This document shows positions 44,640 to 54,334 of a DNA stretch of 64,000 nucleotides, one piece after another. A program made the translations under genes and the position numbers. Numbering within the stretch: position 1 is the stretch's first letter; every line of letters begins with the position of its first letter. This DNA is from Gilvimarinus algae (GTDB taxonomy: Bacteria > Pseudomonadota > Gammaproteobacteria > Pseudomonadales > Cellvibrionaceae). The notes beneath the pieces were generated by a model. That model ran no database searches. It worked only from the letters and a program-made list of their open reading frames with translations, and was not told where the DNA came from. The DNA is taken from the NCBI RefSeq assembly GCF_030518215.1, contig NZ_JAULRT010000059.1, forward strand, positions 226,891 to 290,890, read 5' to 3'.

Positions 44640-47600
44640 CGCAAAGCGGTTATCTGCCTGGCTCTTGTTGAGCTTGATGCTACTGTGCTCCGCGCAGGCG
44701 GGGGCGGTGGCCTGCCAGGCGATTTTCACCAACGGCTGGCAAACCCACACACCCGGTGGTCAGGTAAACGCCGGGTATCAGGCCGTGGTCAGCGGCGGCG
44801 GCCAGAGTATTGATACCGCCAACCTAGCTACCCAAGCACCACCGGGGCAACCGAGCTGTGGTGGCGGCACCTGCGTGGCCAGTGGCTCACCGGCCGCGGC
44901 TTCGACCCCGGCGTTTGTCACAGGCAGCGGCAGCGGTGGGGCGATCAATTTAGGCTATCAGGGCAGCGCATCGCGCCCGGCAGGTGATTACGCCACCGTC
45001 TCTCTCGATAACGAAGCCGTCCTCACATTTACCACCGCCAACGGCACTTACCTGACCCGCGGTATCAACGCCAACTTTCGCTCCCAGTTGCGCTTTGCCA
45101 GCGGCACCTATTGGATCAACGGCTCATTGCAACTGGCCAATGATGTGATACTGCGCCGCAATAGTGGCTCCGGGCCGGTGCGCCTGTTTGTCAATGGCAA
45201 TGTTTCTATTGGTTTTGGCGCGCAATTTCAAAATTTTGCCCCCGGGGAGCTGCTGATTTACAGCACCGGCAATGTCAACATTCTCACCCGCAACAATGTG
45301 CCGGCCTTTGTCTATGCCCAGGGCACAGTGCAAACGGATTTTCGCGCTGTCATTACCGGCGGGCTCTCGGGCTCGCAACTGTCCATTGGCCAGGAAACCC
45401 TGGTTAACTATCAAGGCGGCGTGTTACCCAGCGTGGACTTCTCGCCTTTTTGCGGCGGCGGTCCGCCACCGGCGGTATTGGTCGGTTACTGGCGCATGGA
45501 CGAGGCGCAGTGGACAGGCGCCGCCGCCGAAGTGCTGGATAGCTCAGGCAACAATCTGCACGGCACGGCCTCGGGCTCACTCACCGAAGACGACGCACCG
45601 GCGCTGACCGGTAACCCGGGCACCTGCGGCTACGGGGTCTTCGATGGAGCCACCGGGTATGTCACCGTGGGCCATAACGCCCTGCTCAATGGTCAGAACG
45701 GTTTGAGTTACAGCGCCTGGGTAAAAGCCGATAGCTGGAGCGGTATCCGCCAGGTGATGGGTAAATCGGTTCATGGTGGCGGCAGCGGCCGGGCGCAAAT
45801 GGGGATTTTCTCCGAGGGCGGCTCGTTAAAAGCGCGGGTGGAAACCGCCGCCGGGCGCTATGAGGTATCTGCCACCTTGCCCGCGACCGGTAGCTGGGTG
45901 CACGTGGCGGCGGTGTTTGAGGGTAACCGGCTGGTGCTCTATATCAACGGCGGCGTGGCCGCGTCCGCCAGCTTTGGCGCCACTCAGTTGGTGCAAACCG
46001 CCGACCCTTTGGTGATTGGCAAGCGTGTGGGCACCAGCGAATACTTTTTTGCCGGCGACATCGATGAAGTGCGTGTGCATCAGGGCTCTCTGACCCAGAC
46101 CCAAGTCAGCAGCCTTGCCAGCGAGCGCCACGAGTGCCTGCGCCCTCTGTGTGGCGGAGAGCAGGAAACCACTGTGGGCGGCTTGCTCGGCGATTACTAC
46201 AACAGCACCAATTTCACGGGCGGCATTGTCGGCACGCGCTTGGATGGCCCCGTCGATTTTAACTGGGCCAGCGCCAATCCGGGCGTGACCGGCGTGAACG
46301 ACAATCAGTTTTCCGTTGAGTGGAACGGTTTTATCCGCGCCACCGAAACGGGCAGCTATCGCTTTCAAACCGCCTCGGACGACGGCGTGCGCCTGTACGT
46401 GGACAACCAACTGGTGATCCAGCGCTGGAATGATCACGGAGTCACTACCGATACCAGCGCCGCCATCAACCTGACCGCCGGGCAGGTCTACCCGGTGCGA
46501 TTGCAGTTTTATGAAAACGGCGGCCTCGCCGAGATTCGCCTGCGCTGGCAAACGCCGGGCAGCGGCAGTTTCGTGCCCATCCCCCGCGGGACCACGCCCA
46601 CTCTCGGGCAGGGGCTCTACTACTGTCAGTCCGAGGCCGTGGCCTACTACACCATTGAGCATGGCGGCACCGGTGTCACCTGCGAGGCCGAGCCCGTCAG
46701 AATTACCGCCTACGACAGCTCGGATACGCCCATCGCCCCGCCGGCCGGCACCACCTTGGATCTGGCAACGGCGCCGGCCTCCGGGGTTTGGGTAGACGGT
46801 TCGCCCTACGAGTACTCTGGCGCCGAATCGCAGATCGTCTTGTATCTGCAACAGACAACGCCGGCGACGCTCAACATCAATGTCTTCGACGGCACCGCCA
46901 GCGAGGCGGCCTGGGCAGACCCGGATCTCACCTTTAACGATAGCGGCATCCGCTTTTACGCCAATCGCGCTACCACGGAAGGCATTCCTAATCAGGTGGC
47001 GGGGCAGGAGGATGGCAACCCGGTGCTGCGCGTGGTCGAGCGCGATACCGACACCGGCGCCTGCGTGGCCCAGGTGCGCAACCGCAACTTGCCGGTGGAT
47101 ATCGCCTACGAGTGTCGCAACCCCGGCGCCTGTGTGGCGGGCCAGATCCTGACACTCAATACCAGCGCCGCGGCGCCCAACAATGCCGGCAGCGCGATCG
47201 TCTACAACAGCGCGGGCTTGTCGTTTGATAACGACGGTTATGCCGCCATCCCCCTGGAGTATTCCGATGTGGGGCGGGTGCGTTTGCACGCCTCGATGAC
47301 GGTGCCGGCCTCGGGCAATAATCCGTCGGTGACAGCCAGCGGCACCAGCACCGAGTTTGTGGTGAAACCTTACACTTTAGTCGCCGCGCGCATCGAACGC
47401 CCGAATGGCAGCGCCAATCCGGCCACTACCAGCTCAGGTGCGGGTTTTGTCGCCGCCGGCGAGCCCTTTACCGTGGTGGTTGAGGCGCGCAACGCCAGAG
47501 GCAACCCGACACCCAACTTTGGCAATGAATCGCCCACACGCGAGTCGCCTACGCTCGTGCTGAATTCGCTGGTCTATCCGGTCGGCGGGGATGCTGGCGC

Positions 47601-48717
47601 GCTGACCAATGGTGCCGCATTCAGCTTTTTGGGCGGTAACAGTGGCCGGTTTGAAAACACCGGCCTCACCTGGAACCAGGTGGGCAGCATGACCCTCTTG
47701 CCCCAACTGGCAAGTGCCAATTATCTGGGAGCGGGCGACATCGTCAGTGAAACGCCCAGCGCTGACATCGGGCGCTTTTACCCACATCACTTCCGGGTAA
47801 CGAGCTCGTCTGCCACCAATAGCTGCGGCGCCTACACGTATCTGCAAGAGCCCGCCATCGGCCTGGATTTTACCCTGGAGGCGCACGCGTTCGGGGGCGG
47901 GGTGGTGAGCAATTACGACAACGGACTCGGCTACTCGCAAACGGCCAGTGTCAGTTACACCGCCGAGAACAACGACGACGGCACGGATCTGAGCGCTCGG
48001 GTCTCGGCAGAATTGGAGCCGGCTCAGGCTCAGTGGGGTAGCGGTGTGATGAACGCCTCACTGGATGATGCTCTCTTTGCCCGCGACACCGTTATCGAGG
48101 CGCCTCTGACGGCGCTGCAGCTTGGTTTGCGGATGAATGATCCGCTGGATGGCCGGGCGCTCGCCGATGACCAACTCAACACCCACCCAGGCGCCAGTGG
48201 CGATTGCCTGGCCGCTGGCAACTGTTCGGCGGCGGCGTTGGGGAACACCCTGACGCTGCGCTACGGGCGTTTGAACCTTGCCAGTGCCTATGGCCCCGAA
48301 AGCCTGGATCTGCCCGTGTCGTTTACCACCGAGTACTATAACGGCGTGCGCTGGCAGACCAACGGCCAGGATAACTGCAGCGAAATCGCGCTGGCCGATA
48401 TTGGTTATCCGGCCGGCAGTATTGATGTGGATGCCAACCGCAATGTCACCGTCGGTGGGGGTGTGAGCCGCGGCGAGTACCCCGGCGCTATCGGTACCGA
48501 TACGATTAACTTTTCTGCCGGTGTGGCCGCGCATTACTTTAGTGCCCCTGGCAATGGCAACACCGGTCCCTTTACCGTCACTGTTGATCTGACCGATTAT
48601 CCCTGGCTGCAGTTTAACTGGGACACAGGCCCGGACACCGAGATTACCGGCCAGTATGAGTTCGGTTCCTACCGCGGCCACGACCGCATCATCTACTGGC
48701 GTGAAGTGCTGCAATAA
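44626..48717 (+). CDS. mshQ: Giant MshQ-like tip/adhesin protein with LamG and PA14 domains
   Basis: Secreted protein of 1363 residues, signal peptide SAWLLLSLMLLCSAQAGA. A parallel-repeat N-terminal region follows (about 30-280, ATFTTANGTYLTRGIN-like beta strands). A LamG/concanavalin-like domain spans about 285-500 (VLVGYWRMDEAQWTGAA through IDEVRVHQGSLTQTQ). A PA14 domain spans about 515-670 (LLGDYYNSTNFTGG, FRFQTASDDGVRLYVDNQ-type strand). The remainder (about 670-1363) is the DUF6701 region of MshQ proteins, ending PWLQFNWDTGPDTEI and FGSYRGHDRIIYWREVLQ. It is probably a pilus-tip adhesin binding glycans, a role inferred for MshQ and supported by two carbohydrate-type domains. Last gene of the operon. 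Confidence 0.88.
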   Translation: MPDSSAKRLSAWLLLSLMLLCSAQAGAVACQAIFTNGWQTHTPGGQVNAGYQAVVSGGGQSIDTANLATQAPPGQPSCGGGTCVASGSPAAASTPAFVTGSGSGGAINLGYQGSASRPAGDYATVSLDNEAVLTFTTANGTYLTRGINANFRSQLRFASGTYWINGSLQLANDVILRRNSGSGPVRLFVNGNVSIGFGAQFQNFAPGELLIYSTGNVNILTRNNVPAFVYAQGTVQTDFRAVITGGLSGSQLSIGQETLVNYQGGVLPSVDFSPFCGGGPPPAVLVGYWRMDEAQWTGAAAEVLDSSGNNLHGTASGSLTEDDAPALTGNPGTCGYGVFDGATGYVTVGHNALLNGQNGLSYSAWVKADSWSGIRQVMGKSVHGGGSGRAQMGIFSEGGSLKARVETAAGRYEVSATLPATGSWVHVAAVFEGNRLVLYINGGVAASASFGATQLVQTADPLVIGKRVGTSEYFFAGDIDEVRVHQGSLTQTQVSSLASERHECLRPLCGGEQETTVGGLLGDYYNSTNFTGGIVGTRLDGPVDFNWASANPGVTGVNDNQFSVEWNGFIRATETGSYRFQTASDDGVRLYVDNQLVIQRWNDHGVTTDTSAAINLTAGQVYPVRLQFYENGGLAEIRLRWQTPGSGSFVPIPRGTTPTLGQGLYYCQSEAVAYYTIEHGGTGVTCEAEPVRITAYDSSDTPIAPPAGTTLDLATAPASGVWVDGSPYEYSGAESQIVLYLQQTTPATLNINVFDGTASEAAWADPDLTFNDSGIRFYANRATTEGIPNQVAGQEDGNPVLRVVERDTDTGACVAQVRNRNLPVDIAYECRNPGACVAGQILTLNTSAAAPNNAGSAIVYNSAGLSFDNDGYAAIPLEYSDVGRVRLHASMTVPASGNNPSVTASGTSTEFVVKPYTLVAARIERPNGSANPATTSSGAGFVAAGEPFTVVVEARNARGNPTPNFGNESPTRESPTLVLNSLVYPVGGDAGALTNGAAFSFLGGNSGRFENTGLTWNQVGSMTLLPQLASANYLGAGDIVSETPSADIGRFYPHHFRVTSSSATNSCGAYTYLQEPAIGLDFTLEAHAFGGGVVSNYDNGLGYSQTASVSYTAENNDDGTDLSARVSAELEPAQAQWGSGVMNASLDDALFARDTVIEAPLTALQLGLRMNDPLDGRALADDQLNTHPGASGDCLAAGNCSAAALGNTLTLRYGRLNLASAYGPESLDLPVSFTTEYYNGVRWQTNGQDNCSEIALADIGYPAGSIDVDANRNVTVGGGVSRGEYPGAIGTDTINFSAGVAAHYFSAPGNGNTGPFTVTVDLTDYPWLQFNWDTGPDTEITGQYEFGSYRGHDRIIYWREVLQ

Positions 48718-48908
48718 CCTTTTGGCCTGCCTTTTGCTCAACCCTCCTTAAACCTCCGATCAGGCCCGAAAACGCGCCCGTGTTGCGCCAATGCCGTGCA
48801 TTTGGCTTTGGTGTCGCACAAAAACAGGGTTTTTGCGATTGAGTGCTGAGTGTCTGGTTGGTGCAAATTCTCAAAGTGGTAGTGCATGAGCACCAAAAGG
48901 TGGCGGTA

Positions 48909-50168
48909 GTGGCGCACACGCGAAAGCGTTTATTGATTGTGGGGAACGGTATGGCGGCCGGGCGGCTGCTGGACGAGCTGCTCAAGCGAGGCTGCCCCCA
49001 GCTTGAAATTACCGTGATTGGCGACGAGCGCCAGGGCAGTTACAACCGGATTATGTTGTCCCCTGTGTTGGCCGGTGAAACACGGGCGCCGGATATCATC
49101 GGCAAACCCTCGAGCTGGTACCGCGATCGCGGCATTCGTTTTGTCAGCGGCGTGCAGGTCAAAGCCATTGAGCGCGAGCAGCAGTGCGTGCTTACCACCG
49201 AGGGCAGCCGCCTGCGCTACGACCATCTGGTGCTGGCCGTGGGCTCGCGCCCGGCCACCATACCCGCTGAGAACCAAGACCTCGGCAATCTCTTCAGCTT
49301 TCGCACCCTGCGCGATGTGGACAAGCTGCTGAACCTCGCCCGCTTTCATCACCTGCACGGCCGCCAAACCGACACCGATGCCCTAGTGATTGGCGGTGGC
49401 TTGCTCGGCCTTGAGGCCGCCTATGGCTTGGCACTCAAGGGGCTGCGCGTCACCCTCGTGCACCGCTCCGGCTGGCTGCTCAATCGCCAGCTCGACGACA
49501 CTGCGGGCGGCTTTCTAAAACAGGTGCTCGAACAAAAAGGCATAGACTTTGTGCTCAGCGACGAGGTGGCCAGATTTACCGGCTCGCACCAGCTCACCGG
49601 CGCCATGTTCAAATCAGGCCGGCAGCTCAGCTGCAAGCTCGGGGTGATCGCCACAGGTATTACCCCCAACAAAGAGTTGGGGCTGGCCGCCGGTCTTGCG
49701 GGTGAGCGCGCTGTGGCGGTGGATGACACCATGGCCACCTCCGATCAACACATCAGCGCCATTGGCGAGTGCGTGGAGTTTAACGGCGAGACCTTTGGCC
49801 TGGTGGAACCCATCTGGCAGCAGTGCATCAGCCTGGCCGACCGGCTCTGCGACAACACACGCACGCCCTTTGTGAACGCGCCTGTGCCCACCAAATTAAA
49901 AGTCTCTGGCGTGAATTTGTTTTCCGCCGGTGAGCACTTAACCAAAGCGGAGCACCGCGAGCTGATTTACCGCGACGACAATGCCGGCATCTATCGCAAG
50001 CTGTTGTTGAAAGACAATCGCATTGTCGGTGTGGTGTTGTTTGGCGATACCCGCGACGGCCAGGACTACTTTGCCATGATGACCGAGAAACAAGATGTCT
50101 CCGCCATTGCGCCGCTGCTTCTGATGGGCCGGGCGTTTTATCGCGCTGAAGATTCCGAGGCAGCCTAA
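48909..50168 (+). CDS. FAD-dependent electron-transfer subunit of assimilatory nitrate reductase
   Basis: The protein has 419 residues from GTG 48909, which has AAAAGG eight bases upstream; the frame stays open further back but those codons are non-conserved. FAD motif RLLIVGNGMAAGRLLDELL at the N-terminus, second dinucleotide motif DALVIGGGLLGLEAAYGLAL at about residue 160, and the NirB-like SWYRDRGIRFVSGVQVKAIE and GLVEPIWQQCISLADRL. It resembles the first part of NirB/NasC-type proteins. It passes electrons from NAD(P)H to the catalytic subunit. The stop overlaps the next start by one base (TAATG). Confidence 0.85.
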   Translation: MAHTRKRLLIVGNGMAAGRLLDELLKRGCPQLEITVIGDERQGSYNRIMLSPVLAGETRAPDIIGKPSSWYRDRGIRFVSGVQVKAIEREQQCVLTTEGSRLRYDHLVLAVGSRPATIPAENQDLGNLFSFRTLRDVDKLLNLARFHHLHGRQTDTDALVIGGGLLGLEAAYGLALKGLRVTLVHRSGWLLNRQLDDTAGGFLKQVLEQKGIDFVLSDEVARFTGSHQLTGAMFKSGRQLSCKLGVIATGITPNKELGLAAGLAGERAVAVDDTMATSDQHISAIGECVEFNGETFGLVEPIWQQCISLADRLCDNTRTPFVNAPVPTKLKVSGVNLFSAGEHLTKAEHRELIYRDDNAGIYRKLLLKDNRIVGVVLFGDTRDGQDYFAMMTEKQDVSAIAPLLLMGRAFYRAEDSEAA

Positions 50169-52822
50169 TGTCCATGCCCGAACAACTGATCGCCTCAGAT
50201 ACCGTCAACACCACCTGCTGCTACTGCGGCGTTGGCTGCGGTGTCACCGCTACGGTAGCCAACCAACAAGTGGTGAGCGTGTCTGGTCACCAGCAGCACC
50301 CGGCCAACAAGGGCCGCCTCTGTGTCAAAGGCTCGTCTTTGCACGAGACTCAGCAATCCCCCGATCGTTTGCTGTCCCCCATGCTGCACGGCGAGCCTGT
50401 GGATTGGGATACGGCGCTTGGCTACGGCGCGGATAAATTTCGCGCGATCATCGAAGAGCACGGCCCGGACGCGGTGGCCTTTTATCTCTCGGGGCAATTG
50501 CTCACCGAGGATTACTACGTTGCCAATAAATTGATGAAAGGTTTTATCGGCACCGCCAATATCGATACCAACTCGCGGCTTTGCATGGCCTCGGCGGTGG
50601 TGGCTCACAAGCGTGCCTTTGGCTCGGACGCCGTGCCCGGCTGCTACGAAGATCTGGAGCAAACCGATTTACTGATTCTGGTGGGCTCCAACATGGCCTA
50701 CGCTCACCCGGTGATTTACCAGCGCGTGGCCAAAGCCAAAGAAGAGCGGCCCGAGCTGAAAGTGGTGGTACTCGATCCGCGCCGCACGGCCACCTGCGAG
50801 TTGGCCGATGTCCATTTACCCCTGCGTCCGGGAACGGACGCATTCTTTTTTAACGGATTACTGAATTTTCTCGCCGAGCAAAACTCGCTGGATGCAGCGT
50901 TTATTCGCGATCACTGCACGGGCTTTGATGAGGCGCTCGCCGCCGCACGAGCACAAGTGCCAAGCCTTAACGCCGCCGCCGGCCACTGCGGGCTGGACGC
51001 GCAAGAGCTGGCGCAGGTGTACCACTGGTTTGCGGGCACCGACAAAGTGGTCACAGTGTTTTCCCAGGGCGTTAACCAATCCTCCTCCGGCGTGGACAAA
51101 GGCAATGCACTGATCAACTGCCATCTGGCCACCGGAAAAATCGGCCGGCCCGGTGCCGCGCCCTTTTCCATTACCGGCCAGCCCAACGCCATGGGCGGGC
51201 GTGAGGTGGGCGGGCTGGCCAATCAGCTGGCCGCGCACATGGGTTACGACAACCCCGACGACATTGCCCGCGTCGAGGCTTTTTGGCAGGCGCCCAACAT
51301 GGCCCGCAAAGAGGGTCTGAAAGCCGTGGACATGTTCCGCGCGATAGAAGAGGGCAAGATCAAAGCCGTCTGGATCATGGCCACCAACCCGGCGGTCACG
51401 CTGCCGGAAGCGGGCCGAGTAAGGCGCGCGCTGGAGCAGTGCGAGTTGGTGATCGTCAGCGATTGCATTGGCAATACCGATACCGCCAAGCTCGCGCACT
51501 TGGTCTTACCCGCCACCACCTGGAGCGAAAAGCACGGCACGGTTACCAATTCCGAGCGCTGCATTTCCGTGCAAAAGGGCTTTCTGTCCGCACCCGGCGA
51601 GGCGCGCCACGACTGGCAAATCATCTGCGAGTTTGCGGGCAAGCTCGGTTACGGCGAGCACTTTACTTACCCCCACCAAGTGGATATTTTCCGCGAGCAC
51701 GCCGCGCTCTCGGCGCTGGACAATAACGGCCAGCGCGGCTTTAACATCGGCGCGCTCGCTGCCATCGACCGGGCCGAGTACGACAACTTACGCCCCATCC
51801 GCTGGCCGGTCACCACCGAGGCGCCCGCCGGTACCGACCGCTTGTTTACCGATGGCCGCTTTTTTACCCCCGACGGCCGCGCCCGCTTTGTGCCCATCCA
51901 GGCAAAAGCGCCGGGCCTGGCTCCCGCGCCCGACCAGGTGGTGATGAACACCGGACGCATCCGCGATCAGTGGCACACCATGTCGCGCACCGGCACCGCC
52001 GCCAAACTGCTCGGCCATGTGGATGAACCTTATATCGATGTGCACCCAGCCGACATTCAGCGCTTTGGCTTGACCCCTGGCGATCTGGCCATACTCGGTA
52101 ACGGCCAGGCGCGCTATTACGGCCGGGTCAAAGAGGCGGCCAGCCAGCGCCAGGGCGAGGTGTTTGTGCCCATGCACTGGAATCAAAAATACGCGCTCGC
52201 CAGTTGTGCGGACGATCTGGTGAATGCGCTGGTGGACCCTCTGAGCGGCCAGCCTGAGTTCAAGCACACGCCGGTGACTGTCAAGCCGTTTACCCAGGCC
52301 TGGAATGGCTTTTTGCTCAGCACCGGGGACATTGCTCCGGCCTGTGAGTACTGGGCAAAGATCACTCTGGCCGGCGGCTATAAATTCCGCCTGGCCGATG
52401 GCCGCTTACCCGAGGACTGGCTCGCCTGGCTGAAAGCCCTTTACCCGGCCATCACCGACTGGGTACGGGTCAGCGATTCCGGCGGGCAGTTTTTTCGCGC
52501 GGCGGGTTTTATCGATGGTGTTTTGTCTGTGGTGCTGAGCACGGCTACGGATAAAAAATCCGCACCGGAAATGCGTTGGCTGGAGGACCAGCTCAATACC
52601 CGCATTGATGCCAACGCCCGCTTTGCGATTTTGGCCGGTACCCCTGGCGCGGGTGTGGAAGATGTGGGGGCTATTATTTGCTCTTGCTTTCAGGTGGGTG
52701 AGAAGACCATTGAAAAAGCCATTGCTGACGGTTGTGGGAGTGTGGAGACCTTGGGGGAGCGGATTAAGTGTGGGACCAATTGTGGGTCTTGTATTCCGGA
52801 GTTGAAGGGGTTTTTTAAGTAG
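50168..52822 (+). CDS. nasA: Assimilatory nitrate reductase catalytic subunit with C-terminal BFD domain
   Basis: Molybdopterin oxidoreductase of 884 residues reducing nitrate to nitrite. The N-terminal [4Fe-4S] site is C17, C20, C24 plus the Cys in GRLCVKG. The middle domains bind bis-MGD (VVVLDPRRTATCELADVHLP, VTVFSQGVNQSSSGVDKGNA, TGQPNAMGGREVGGLANQLA). The last 60 residues are a BFD-like [2Fe-2S] domain with CSCFQVGEKTIEKAI and CGTNCGSC. This is the Klebsiella NasA type. No nitrite reductase (nirBD) gene or nitrate transporter lies in the window. The last 100 bases are more T/G-rich than the rest of the gene. Confidence 0.93.
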   Translation: MSMPEQLIASDTVNTTCCYCGVGCGVTATVANQQVVSVSGHQQHPANKGRLCVKGSSLHETQQSPDRLLSPMLHGEPVDWDTALGYGADKFRAIIEEHGPDAVAFYLSGQLLTEDYYVANKLMKGFIGTANIDTNSRLCMASAVVAHKRAFGSDAVPGCYEDLEQTDLLILVGSNMAYAHPVIYQRVAKAKEERPELKVVVLDPRRTATCELADVHLPLRPGTDAFFFNGLLNFLAEQNSLDAAFIRDHCTGFDEALAAARAQVPSLNAAAGHCGLDAQELAQVYHWFAGTDKVVTVFSQGVNQSSSGVDKGNALINCHLATGKIGRPGAAPFSITGQPNAMGGREVGGLANQLAAHMGYDNPDDIARVEAFWQAPNMARKEGLKAVDMFRAIEEGKIKAVWIMATNPAVTLPEAGRVRRALEQCELVIVSDCIGNTDTAKLAHLVLPATTWSEKHGTVTNSERCISVQKGFLSAPGEARHDWQIICEFAGKLGYGEHFTYPHQVDIFREHAALSALDNNGQRGFNIGALAAIDRAEYDNLRPIRWPVTTEAPAGTDRLFTDGRFFTPDGRARFVPIQAKAPGLAPAPDQVVMNTGRIRDQWHTMSRTGTAAKLLGHVDEPYIDVHPADIQRFGLTPGDLAILGNGQARYYGRVKEAASQRQGEVFVPMHWNQKYALASCADDLVNALVDPLSGQPEFKHTPVTVKPFTQAWNGFLLSTGDIAPACEYWAKITLAGGYKFRLADGRLPEDWLAWLKALYPAITDWVRVSDSGGQFFRAAGFIDGVLSVVLSTATDKKSAPEMRWLEDQLNTRIDANARFAILAGTPGAGVEDVGAIICSCFQVGEKTIEKAIADGCGSVETLGERIKCGTNCGSCIPELKGFFK

Positions 52823-53878
52823 TTTTGGATTTCGCTCTGGCTTAGCTTTTTATTGGTTTTCTTTTCGGCTTAGTTTGGTGCTATTTGAATAGCGTTGTTC
52901 GTTTTAAATCGCTTTTGCCCTCTGTTGCCGGGCGGGTGAAGTACTTTTCTGCTTGTCCAGAAAAGTACTCAAAAGGCAGCTCCTGCGCATCCATGCGCCC
53001 GCTGCATTAGTGAACCCCTTCACGTCAAAGACACCCCGGTTCGCGGCCTTTCGGGTTCCCTCACTCCAGTCTATTGTAGCGGGCCGTATCGACGCGCCGC
53101 AGCCCAGGCTGCCCTCTCTGCTGCGATGCAGCATTCACCTTGTCCCTGGCGCGGCGCTACTTGCGCACGCTTCCCCGCGTGCTTACCCCCTAAAATAGCC
53201 CTCCGTTCGGCTCGCTCTCAGGGATTCAAGGTGTACCATCCTGTGAGAATTGTCCTCCGCTCGGCTCATCGCAAGGACCTCTCCGGTGCCAGATTTCGGC
53301 TGTTGGGCGGCGTCAATTGAGTATTGCCAACTGGCTAAAATAGTGGCACTCTTTTCCTCAAGTGTTTTAGCGGGTTTGCCGGGGCCTTTAGGGTTGGGGC
53401 GGATCAGCAGTAGCCAGTGGGATGGTGGTATCAATAGGCATTCGGAGTAGGGTGCGGGCACTTCCCTTCTGGTTAATTGTTTTCCCGATAAAACCTGTAA
53501 ACGACAGGCGGTAACATTCTCTGTGCTACTGAAAAGGCAAAATAAATGGGCTGCTGGAAGCTCGTATTAACACCGTTAAACTCTTTTTCATAGGAAAAGA
53601 AGCCGATTTTTGTGCCACCTAGAAAAGGTATTCGGTAAAACTTAGAAGAATCAGTTAGTTGCTCCAGACCTGTTTTGTGTGAGCGAATCGATTTGCTCCA
53701 GAGTTATACAGCCTGAGTCTTTCTTTCCTGCGGTAGGTAGCTGTTGATGAATACTGATTTTCTTTTTAAATCAGGACGCTACGGCGACTTCTTTATCTCG
53801 ATTCCAGGGGAGTTATATTGCCGCGGGGAATTTTACCTTGGCTTTTGAATTAGCTGTTAGAGTTCTAGGAGATACATA
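52823..53878. other. About 1 kb without a recognised gene; start of the accessory island
   Basis: No convincing gene is seen. Open frames of 60-92 codons exist on both strands but have basic, Ser/Arg-rich shadow-like composition. The first 500 bases are GC-rich and include a perfect 12-bp hairpin (52940-52969). From about 53480 the composition turns AT-rich, which marks the change into the island. Reading frames ending LDKQKSTSPARQQRAK are a type of product often mis-predicted from multicopy intergenic repeats, suggesting a dispersed repeat. Confidence 0.5.
52940..52969. repeat. Perfect 12-bp inverted repeat (hairpin)
   Basis: AGTACTTTTCTG and CAGAAAAGTACT are separated by CTTGTC. It stands alone about 120 bases after the nasA stop, in DNA without genes. 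No T-run follows, so it is either a poor terminator or the core of a palindromic repeat family. Confidence 0.8.
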
Positions 53879-54334
53879 GTGATATTTGAACTTTTAGATG
53901 CAATCTCAGCAATGGCACTCTTGCTCATTTCTGCATCAATGCTCCAGCTTGTGCTGCTGAAGCACAAACAAATGAAAGCTGAAACGTTATCCCGAACTCA
54001 GGATGAAATATACCGTAGTGAAAAAATGCGTCCTCTTCTCAATCGCGTAGTACGTCAGAGCCAAGGCGTCGATTGGAATATGGAGATGTTGTTCGAAAAT
54101 GCTGAAATTAGGGAGGAAGCTTTTGAGGCATTGAACTACTGCGAATATCTTTGTATGGGAATTGCCAACGGAATATTTAACGAGCAGATCATAAAAAGTT
54201 TTTATGGGACACAGATCTTAATAATTGCAACTCACTTCAGAAGAGTCATAAAGGAATTAAGGTACCAAAGTAATGCGCCTGATAATTTTCGCTATCTCTA
54301 TAAGGTTGCCGAAAATTGGGGGGGCTGGAAATGA
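53879..54334 (+). CDS. Uncharacterised membrane-anchored protein (DUF4760-like)
   Basis: The protein has 151 residues, GTG start with AGGAG nine bases upstream. One N-terminal membrane segment (LLDAISAMALLLISASMLQLVLL) precedes a soluble helical region with AFEALNYCEYLCMGIANGIF and QILIIATHFRRVIKELRYQ. The pattern resembles DUF4760 proteins of mobile or defence islands, a similarity I judge by eye. Codon use is AT-rich, unlike the core genome. It overlaps the next gene by four bases (ATGA). Confidence 0.65.
   Translation: MIFELLDAISAMALLLISASMLQLVLLKHKQMKAETLSRTQDEIYRSEKMRPLLNRVVRQSQGVDWNMEMLFENAEIREEAFEALNYCEYLCMGIANGIFNEQIIKSFYGTQILIIATHFRRVIKELRYQSNAPDNFRYLYKVAENWGGWK

Noticed and set aside
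45826..47289. A 487-codon open frame on the minus strand inside mshQ
   Set aside because: It is the mirror of the GC-rich third codon positions of mshQ. Its product is Gly/Ala/His/Arg-rich with no domain or start signal, while the plus-strand product has clear LamG, PA14 and DUF6701 parts.
52953..53461. Open frames of 60-92 codons in the gene-free kilobase
   Set aside because: Composition is that of shadow frames in GC-rich non-coding DNA, with overlapping frames on both strands and no ribosome-binding sites.
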